From contig JAUPWI010000031.1 of assembly GCA_030916545.1 (NCBI GenBank), positions 1 through 18,010 on the forward strand: a DNA stretch of 18,010 nt, in the 5' to 3' direction. The DNA is from Patescibacteria group bacterium (GTDB taxonomy: Bacteria > Patescibacteriota > Minisyncoccia > Moranbacterales > UBA1568). Below are positions 14,481-18,010 of this stretch, piece after piece; within the stretch, counting starts at the first letter, position 1; each line of letters begins with the position of its first letter. The notes under the pieces were generated by a model, which saw only the letters and a list, made by a program, of their open reading frames with translations, made no database searches and was not told where the DNA came from. Made by a program: the position numbers and the translations under genes.

Positions 14481-14852
14481 ATGTTTCGCAAAAAAGCCGT
14501 CGTGTTGACAGCCAGTCGTTGCCAACTGATAGAGACTGTGCGTTTAGCCCTCGAAGTATTGACTGGTGAGCGTGTCCGGCTTCACCAGTTGGACTTCAAC
14601 CAAGATAATTACTTCTTCCGCTTTGGCCAGGTTATCCGCCGTGTTTCCTTTAGCGAGAATCATAACGGTCGTTACATGGACATAGGCGTAGCGGACGACC
14701 AGGGGAAGTTAGCCTGGTATACGGCGCGTTTCGAAGAGGATGATCAGATGATCAGGGTTATATCGACCTATGGGATATCTGACAATCCGATGTGGGAAGT
14801 GGGACGGTCATATCACGACCGTTGGCAAGAGCCCCTTTATCCAACTCGCTAA
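14481..14852 (+). CDS. Unrecognised 123-residue soluble protein
   Basis: A soluble mixed alpha/beta protein without membrane segments. It starts with a basic stretch (MFRKKAVVLTASRCQ), then a helix (LIETVRLALEVLTGERV) and strand-rich sequence (YFFRFGQVIRRVSFSE, GRYMDIGVAD, KLAWYTARFEED). Trp and Tyr cluster near the end (WEVGRSYHDRWQEPLYP). No family recognised. The gene is well supported: its own promoter, GGAG 5 nt before the ATG, and a strong terminator 15 nt after the stop. Its base composition is close to the dnaX side and unlike the AT-rich genes on either side. It is bracketed by element copies 1 and 2. Confidence 0.7.
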   Translation: MFRKKAVVLTASRCQLIETVRLALEVLTGERVRLHQLDFNQDNYFFRFGQVIRRVSFSENHNGRYMDIGVADDQGKLAWYTARFEEDDQMIRVISTYGISDNPMWEVGRSYHDRWQEPLYPTR

Positions 14853-14867
14853 AAGCAAGGAAAAACT

Positions 14868-14910
14868 AGCGGCGGAGACTCATAACTGGGTCCCGCCGCT
14901 TTAACTTTTT
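14868..14910 (+). terminator. Intrinsic terminator of the 123-residue protein gene
   Basis: AGCGGCGG (14868-14875) pairs with CCGCCGCT (14893-14900), extended by GAC/GTC, followed by TTAACTTTTT. Confidence 0.85.
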
Positions 14911-14911
14911 A

Positions 14912-14920
14912 TGTTATACT
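14912..14920 (+). promoter_or_regulatory. Extended -10 promoter of element copy 2
   Basis: TGTTATACT fits the extended -10 form TGnTATAAT. It lies directly after a strong terminator and 26 nt before the conserved core, so copy 2 should be its own transcription unit. Confidence 0.55.
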
Positions 14921-14926
14921 GTTACT

Positions 14927-15020
14927 GTTTTTGGGCCAATAAAAAGGTTCCAACTTCGTCCCAGAGGCGCAGCTGATGAAATAAAAAGAGTTTCCATTTT
15001 CGGAAGCTCTTTTTATTTCA
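14927..15020 (+). ncRNA. Repeat/sRNA element, copy 2 (promoter, core, hairpin)
   Basis: The core GTTCCAACTTCGTC is at 14947-14960, followed by CCAGAG and GCGCAGCTGA. A 19-bp stem follows (14977-14995 with 15002-15020, one wobble) whose 3' arm contains CTCTTTTT. An extended -10 lies upstream. The expected RNA is about 95 nt, with a variable stem and conserved 5' half. No protein is encoded. Its family is unknown to me. Confidence 0.65.
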
Positions 15021-15029
15021 TTTGTTAGC

Positions 15030-15189
15030 ACGAGGAAGGGATCGAATAAAAGGGGGTCGGGGAAAAAGGTTTTCCCCGTTCGGGGTGACCTCGCCTGAGC
15101 GAGGATTAGAGGGCGGAAGCCCTATAAAACGGAGCTTCCGTATGGTACCATACGGAAGTGAGTAGTTCGATTCCCCTTCCTCCCCAGCA
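15030..15189 (+). repeat. Multi-hairpin palindromic element bounded by tRNA-Gln T-arm pieces
   Basis: The left edge, 15032-15046, is the exact 15-nt reverse complement of tRNA-Gln 13795-13809. The right edge, 15166-15189, repeats the tRNA 3' end in direct orientation with a 2-nt insertion. The edges can pair. Between them lie perfect stems: GGGGAAAA/TTTTCCCC (15059-15077), CCTCGC-CTGA-GCGAGG (15089-15104), AGGGC-GGAA-GCCCT (15110-15123) and a 24-nt perfect palindrome (15135-15158, arms CTTCCGTATGG/CCATACGGAAG). This resembles a REP/MITE-like mobile repeat or a large structured RNA. Confidence 0.7.
15166..15189 (+). other. Partial direct copy of the tRNA-Gln 3' end, possible att site
   Basis: TTCGAT, then CCCTTCCTCCCCAGCA (16 nt identical to 13801-13816), separated by two extra bases compared with the gene. 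No D- or anticodon arm is present. With 13795-13816 it encloses about 1.35 kb. Such duplications are the usual footprint of integration into a tRNA 3' end, but no integrase is visible. Confidence 0.5.
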
Positions 15190-15206
15190 TTAAAAAAAAA
15201 TAAAGT

Positions 15207-15563
15207 ATGGGGAAAAATAGCGAAGCAAAGAAATTTCAAAAAATTTCGATCGGAATTACGGTGTTTTCTGTATTAATAGCTGCCTACCTTTTGTATGTTT
15301 TTCCATGTGCTACGACTAGTCTTATAAATGGTCTTGACGGAGACGGTCCCGTGAGACCGCTGCCAGCATTATGTGCCGCGGTGTACACTGTGGGTCTATC
15401 TACTTTCTTTCTTGTTTCATTGATAGTGACTATTCCTCTATCTGTGATCACTGGTGTGATGTCTTTCATATACGGGAATAGATCGTGGCGTTTGGGCCTA
15501 TTAGTTATTCTAAACTTTCTTATTACACTGTCATTTGTGTATATGTTTTTAGCTGGCGGATAA
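15207..15563 (+). CDS. Three-helix membrane protein, unrecognised
   Basis: A 118-residue protein. A basic N-terminus (MGKNSEAKKFQK) precedes three hydrophobic helices, about 13-32, 56-83 and 93-114, with a Gly/Asp-rich external loop (LINGLDGDGPVRPLP) and two cysteines (about 33 and 56) that could form a disulfide outside. No family recognised. The ATG lies 17 bp after the tRNA 3'-end fragment. I see no Shine-Dalgarno; a poly-A stretch precedes the ATG. It is AT-rich like the other region-5 genes, and element copy 3 follows. Confidence 0.65.
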   Translation: MGKNSEAKKFQKISIGITVFSVLIAAYLLYVFPCATTSLINGLDGDGPVRPLPALCAAVYTVGLSTFFLVSLIVTIPLSVITGVMSFIYGNRSWRLGLLVILNFLITLSFVYMFLAGG

Positions 15564-15617
15564 ATCTATACAAGAAATGATTAATTATGATGACTCTCTT
15601 TAGGAACCGTTTTCTTT

Positions 15618-15647
15618 TTGTCAAAAATGCAAATTCTAGGATATACT
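15618..15647 (+). promoter_or_regulatory. Promoter of element copy 3
   Basis: TTGTCA (15618-15623), an 18-nt spacer and TATACT (15642-15647). The sequence after the -10 (TTACTCGTTTCTGAACCAAATA) resembles that after the -10 of copy 2, so the homology extends to the transcript start. Confidence 0.55.
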
Positions 15648-15653
15648 TTACTC

Positions 15654-15760
15654 GTTTCTGAACCAAATAGGTTCCAACTTCGTCCTCCAAAGGCGGATAC
15701 ATCCCAGAGACGCAGCTGATAAATCAAAAGGGTATCCATTTCGGATACCCTTTTGATTTA
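15654..15760 (+). ncRNA. Repeat/sRNA element, copy 3 with 19-nt insertion
   Basis: The core is at 15671-15684, then 19 extra nt (15685-15703), then CCAGAG and CGCAGCTGA. The hairpin is a perfect 18-bp stem, 15720-15737 with 15743-15760, loop ATTTC, with an A-rich/T-rich base that may terminate in both directions. The inserted GGATAC (15695-15700) can also pair with GTATCC of the hairpin 5' arm. It is placed between convergent genes and would also end the minus-strand DUF2726 gene transcript. Confidence 0.65.
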
Positions 15761-15783
15761 TTCTTTATATAGAGAGAAAAAAA

Positions 15784-16302
15784 TCACTCCCCATGACCTT
15801 GTCCTACTTTTTCGGCGATTCCCCTTTCGAGATCTTCGCGATCGTATCGAGAAGCGATAACCACCGGAAAGAATGCCACGCCGGCACCCTCAAGCGCTCG
15901 TACGAGAAAATCATCCCTCCGTATCCTCTTCGCTTGATCATGAGAAGAATCATTCAGCTCGATCACCAGAAGCGGCTTCAGACTTTCCGGCTCACAGAGC
16001 AGAAAATCGACATATTTCGACTGTATCTTGTTTCTTGATACCGCATACCGGCCTCTATCACGCTCATCCGGAATTGACAGAATCGCAGAAAGACTCACCT
16101 GCGGACAAACGAGATACTTCTCTCCGACAACTTCCCTGAGTACGGTATAGAAAGATTTTTCTGCTTCGGTTAGGAGTGAGTCTTTTTTGAGATACGAGAA
16201 ATCCTGTTTTTTCTTTTTCTCAAGGATGGAACCAATGACTTTCAACAAAACAAAAGCAACCAGGATCAGACCAAGCCACAACCAAGAATTTGAGAGAATC
16301 AT
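15784..16302 (-). CDS. DUF2726 protein, nuclease-like, membrane-anchored
   Basis: A 172-residue protein. An N-terminal membrane helix (about 5-25, LWLGLILVAFVLLKVI) and a lysine-rich linker precede a domain matching DUF2726: LLTEAEKSFYTVLREVV, then SKYVDFLLCE with Asp99, LLVIELNDSSH with Glu115 and His121, and RRDDFLVRALEGAGVAFFPV. The Asp ... Glu-x-Asn/Asp spacing resembles the restriction-endonuclease-like (Vsr/PD-(D/E)xK) fold to which DUF2726 is assigned; activity is not proven. I chose ATG 16302 because the earlier TTG (16314) lies in the T-run of the upstream RNA's terminator. It is preceded by a structured RNA in the same direction and faces element copy 3. Confidence 0.8.
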   Translation of the reverse strand: MILSNSWLWLGLILVAFVLLKVIGSILEKKKKQDFSYLKKDSLLTEAEKSFYTVLREVVGEKYLVCPQVSLSAILSIPDERDRGRYAVSRNKIQSKYVDFLLCEPESLKPLLVIELNDSSHDQAKRIRRDDFLVRALEGAGVAFFPVVIASRYDREDLERGIAEKVGQGHGE

Positions 16303-16312
16303 AAATGGATAC

Positions 16313-16472
16313 AAAAAAAGGTCCCCCGTCAGCGGCTACTCTTGCGAGTAACCCAACACCCTTTCGGGTGCAGACTACAAACAAGTGCCGATCAGGAGAC
16401 CGTCTCTATGTTTGTAGATTTCAGACCATGCCAAGCCAAAAAGGCTTAGTTTAGGTCATATTTAAATTGTTG
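16313..16472 (-). ncRNA. Unidentified structured RNA with GNRA hairpins and intrinsic terminator
   Basis: Read on the minus strand: AAGCC-TTTTT-GGCTT (16447-16433); CTACAAAC (16417-16410) pairing with GTTTGTAG (16382-16375); CACCC-GAAA-GGGTG (16370-16357); GGTTACTC-GCAA-GAGTAGCC (16353-16334); and GGTCTCCTG (16401-16393) pairing with CGGGGGACC (16328-16320), then a run of seven T's. The last stem crosses the CTACAAAC stem, so a pseudoknot is possible. The wobble pairs are G-U only on the minus strand and become C-A mismatches on the plus strand, which supports this orientation. It ends 11 nt before the DUF2726 start and may be a leader or an independent RNA. I recognise no known family. Confidence 0.65.
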
Positions 16473-16478
16473 CCTTAA

Positions 16479-16511
16479 ATTATAGCAAAAAACAGCCTGA
16501 ACTGCTATAAT
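16479..16511. promoter_or_regulatory. Divergent pair of extended -10 promoters in an inverted repeat
   Basis: TGCTATAAT occurs on the minus strand at 16487-16479 and on the plus strand at 16503-16511, forming a perfect 9-bp inverted repeat. The minus copy would start the structured RNA near 16472 and the plus copy the gene at 16564. A second inverted repeat, AAACAGCC/GGCTGTTT, overlaps this region. Confidence 0.6.
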
Positions 16512-16563
16512 GGCTTAATTTAGAGGCTGTTTCAAAAAATCTAATTACCTAATTTCCTCACAT

Positions 16564-17505
16564 ATGCGACTCGGAGAAATCAAGCAAAAAATAGATCGGG
16601 TAGTTTCAGACGGTCATATCATTGTCATAAAAAACTTGCCTCTTTATGGTGAACAAGCACAAAGCGTTACTAATTACGGCGATCTCATAGATGCCCTCGA
16701 AACGCTCTCTACTTTTGAATGGAACGATGTAACTGCATCAGAGCTAGAGCTATTAATAAATAAATATCCAAAAACAGTTACCGCCATTCTTTCTTTGGAA
16801 GATTTCAATGCATTGAGTGCTTATATCGGGCGTATCAATACAAAGCTACCTTTGTATTACTCAATACTGGACACCATGGTCGAGGAACAAGACGAAAAAA
16901 TTATAAATATAAAACTGCCAGAAAAAATTAAATCCTTAGATGATCTAAGCGAATTCAACAAACGAATCTCTACCTTATTTAAAAGTTTTCAGATTGAGGG
17001 CGGATTTGAATTCCGTGATTTTGATAAGGGTACGAGTTGGTACGAAATTTGGATAAATGGAACTGCCTTCTATGCATATTTCATTGCATGTTTAAAAGTC
17101 GCACAAGAGTACTATAAAGCTGAAACTGAATTTTTTAAATCAAAAAAAGCAGGGGTAGATTTTGAAGCGGCAAAAGCCTCATCAGGTGATGATTTCACCA
17201 AAGAAACATATAAGAAGAACTGGCTTGAAGCATTTATTAAGACAGAGGTGAGTCGACTTGTTGAAGAAGAAATTAAAGCACTCAACGGATCCACTTCTCA
17301 AGAAATGCAAACTAGATTAGTCATAGCCACAACCAACCTTGTTCACGAACTTGGTGAGGGGACTGAATTTCATCTCTCGCTCAATCCACCGCAATATGCC
17401 GAGGAGCAGGCTGGTCAGCTCATTATTGACTACAAGAAAATCAGAGAAATTAAATCTCTAGACGAATCGAAACAAGGTCGAATTGAAGCTCCTTCTAGGA
17501 AATAA
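16564..17505 (+). CDS. Unrecognised 313-residue protein
   Basis: A soluble, charged protein of alpha/beta type. The first 125 residues contain several helices and the phrase GRINTKLPLYYSILDTMVEEQDE. The middle (145-200) has EGGFEFRDFDKGTSWYEIWINGTAFYAYFIACLKVAQEYY, which could be a buried hydrophobic core or amphipathic helix. The part after about 200 is a long charged helical region (FTKETYKKNWLEAFIKTEVSRLVEEEIKAL), and the tail is Lys/Glu-rich. No motif I know identifies it. It is AT-rich, has a plus-strand extended -10 promoter about 55 bp upstream of the ATG, no Shine-Dalgarno, and is followed 38 bp after its stop by element copy 4. A coupled function with the HEPN-like gene is possible but unproven. 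Confidence 0.75.
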   Translation: MRLGEIKQKIDRVVSDGHIIVIKNLPLYGEQAQSVTNYGDLIDALETLSTFEWNDVTASELELLINKYPKTVTAILSLEDFNALSAYIGRINTKLPLYYSILDTMVEEQDEKIINIKLPEKIKSLDDLSEFNKRISTLFKSFQIEGGFEFRDFDKGTSWYEIWINGTAFYAYFIACLKVAQEYYKAETEFFKSKKAGVDFEAAKASSGDDFTKETYKKNWLEAFIKTEVSRLVEEEIKALNGSTSQEMQTRLVIATTNLVHELGEGTEFHLSLNPPQYAEEQAGQLIIDYKKIREIKSLDESKQGRIEAPSRK

Positions 17506-17523
17506 GATGTTAGCATTAAGAAT

Positions 17524-17580
17524 TAGAATTGAGACATAAATAAGTTCCAACTTCGTCACAGAGCCTCAACTGACATTTTT
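17524..17580 (+). repeat. Repeat/sRNA element, copy 4 (core without hairpin)
   Basis: The core is at 17544-17557 in the context AAATAA-core-ACAGAG, followed by CAACTGA. No hairpin follows; instead CATTTTT runs directly into the ATG of the next gene. A possible -10 (TAGAAT, 17524-17529) lies upstream without a good -35. This copy therefore looks degenerate, or serves as the gene's leader. Confidence 0.6.
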
Positions 17581-18010
17581 ATGGCAAAAGAATTTATTGA
17601 TTTTGACTCTAATCTAATTTCTCATTTGGAAGTACTGAGAAATCAATTTGTGGAATCTAAAAATTATTTCGGCGCATTATGTCTGATTCAACTCCTTTTA
17701 GAAGTTGATTTAAAATTTACTATAGGTATTCTATTACCACCTGATGAAAGATTTGATGCGAAAGGAAAATATTGGAATTCAAATGAATCATCTATTTACC
17801 TTAGCCAACTTACGGATTATTATGAGCTACTAGATGGTAACTCAACATTAATAAAAAATTTAAGAGAATTTAATACTTTGAGAAACAATATTATTCATAA
17901 TGCTATTAAAAAATTTAATAGCCCACAAGCACTGGAAAGGGAGTTAGAAAAAGTAGTAAATATTGGTCAGAATTTACATAATATATTTTATACAAACCTT
18001 CCTATACTCA
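17581..18010 (+). CDS. HEPN-like protein, partial (3' end beyond window)
   Basis: ATG at 17581 opens a frame with no stop before the window edge, 143 residues. It is mainly helical: a first helix pair (SNLISHLEVLRNQFVESKNYF, ALCLIQLLLEVDLKFTIGIL) and a later LREFNTLRNNIIHNAIKKF. The latter has R101-N-N-I-I-H106, the Rx4H signature (RNxxxH) of HEPN domains, many of which are RNases in abortive infection, toxin-antitoxin and CRISPR effectors. Others are inactive helper proteins, so RNase activity is not assured. The expected four-helix bundle around the motif fits. It has no Shine-Dalgarno; element copy 4 ends immediately before it. Confidence 0.6.
   Translation, partial: MAKEFIDFDSNLISHLEVLRNQFVESKNYFGALCLIQLLLEVDLKFTIGILLPPDERFDAKGKYWNSNESSIYLSQLTDYYELLDGNSTLIKNLREFNTLRNNIIHNAIKKFNSPQALERELEKVVNIGQNLHNIFYTNLPIL

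Noticed and set aside
15018..15239. A 73-codon open frame on the minus strand
   Set aside because: It runs through the multi-hairpin repeat and the tRNA fragment; its sequence is dictated by palindromes, so it is not a credible gene.
14288..15760. Classical integron attC sites
   Set aside because: I could not place the paired RYYYAAC and GTTRRRY boxes with the usual spacing, and no integron integrase is present. A different cassette mechanism is kept as a hypothesis only.
16303..16314. TTG start at 16314 for the DUF2726 gene
   Set aside because: It lies within the T-run of the preceding terminator; the ATG at 16302 gives a normal membrane-anchor start.
16313..16472. HDV-like ribozyme, because of GGCATGGTC on the minus strand
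   Set aside because: The nested double pseudoknot and the following conserved segments of that ribozyme could not be drawn; only a short stretch is similar.
16313..16472. RNase P RNA, SRP RNA, 6S RNA or tmRNA
   Set aside because: Length and signature sequences do not fit: no GAGGAAAGTCC-type P RNA core, no SRP domain IV loop, no long 6S-like bubble hairpin and no tRNA-like end.
14288..17580. CRISPR array, because of the repeated 14-nt core
   Set aside because: The copies are 0.65-1.9 kb apart with genes between them, there are no regular spacers and no cas genes.

Overview
The window most likely comes from a member of the Patescibacteria (Candidate Phyla Radiation). The evidence is gene content: a VirD4/TraG-like ATPase with a C-terminal zinc ribbon beside a membrane partner, a sigma-region-4 protein fused to HARE-HTH-like domains, a SemiSWEET, a GtrA protein next to dnaX, an AT-hook protein with a type of core I associate with this group, a tRNA without encoded CCA, and few strong Shine-Dalgarno sites. 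TGA acts as a normal stop. The assignment is inference; there is no rRNA here.

Layout. (1) 1-1441: the 3' end of a + strand gene, a bidirectional terminator, a TrmB-like regulator on the minus strand and a small two-helix membrane protein. (2) 1559-9813, all minus: an envelope and secretion block. Read in transcription order it holds a sigma-4/HARE-HTH regulator, a membrane-anchored T4SS-type protein, its DNA-pump ATPase, a 36-residue membrane peptide, a DivIC/FtsB-like division protein, a parvulin-type foldase, an HtrA/DegP protease and a small DUF2103-like protein. A tRNA 3'-end fragment lies just past the last stop codon. (3) 9844-10309: a SemiSWEET transporter gene. (4) 10315-13814, plus: AT-hook protein, GtrA, DnaX, tRNA-Gln(UUG). 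(5) 13815-18010: a more AT-rich mosaic of short, mostly unrecognised genes separated by structured non-coding DNA.

Region 5 is the unusual part. The 14-nt sequence GTTCCAACTTCGTC occurs four times, always on the plus strand and always just downstream of a plus-strand orphan ORF. In three copies a strong hairpin of unrelated stem sequence follows, and two copies have good promoters of their own. This looks like a family of small RNAs, or a cassette-type repeat. The same region holds a partial copy of the tRNA-Gln 3' end (a possible attachment site), a multi-hairpin palindromic element bounded by inverted pieces of the tRNA T-arm, a structured leader that may hide a Shine-Dalgarno site, and an unidentified pseudoknot-capable RNA of about 155 nt on the minus strand upstream of a DUF2726 nuclease-like gene. 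The last gene, cut by the window edge, carries a HEPN-type RNxxxH motif, so this may be a defence or mobile region. No integrase, transposase, CRISPR array or cas gene is visible.
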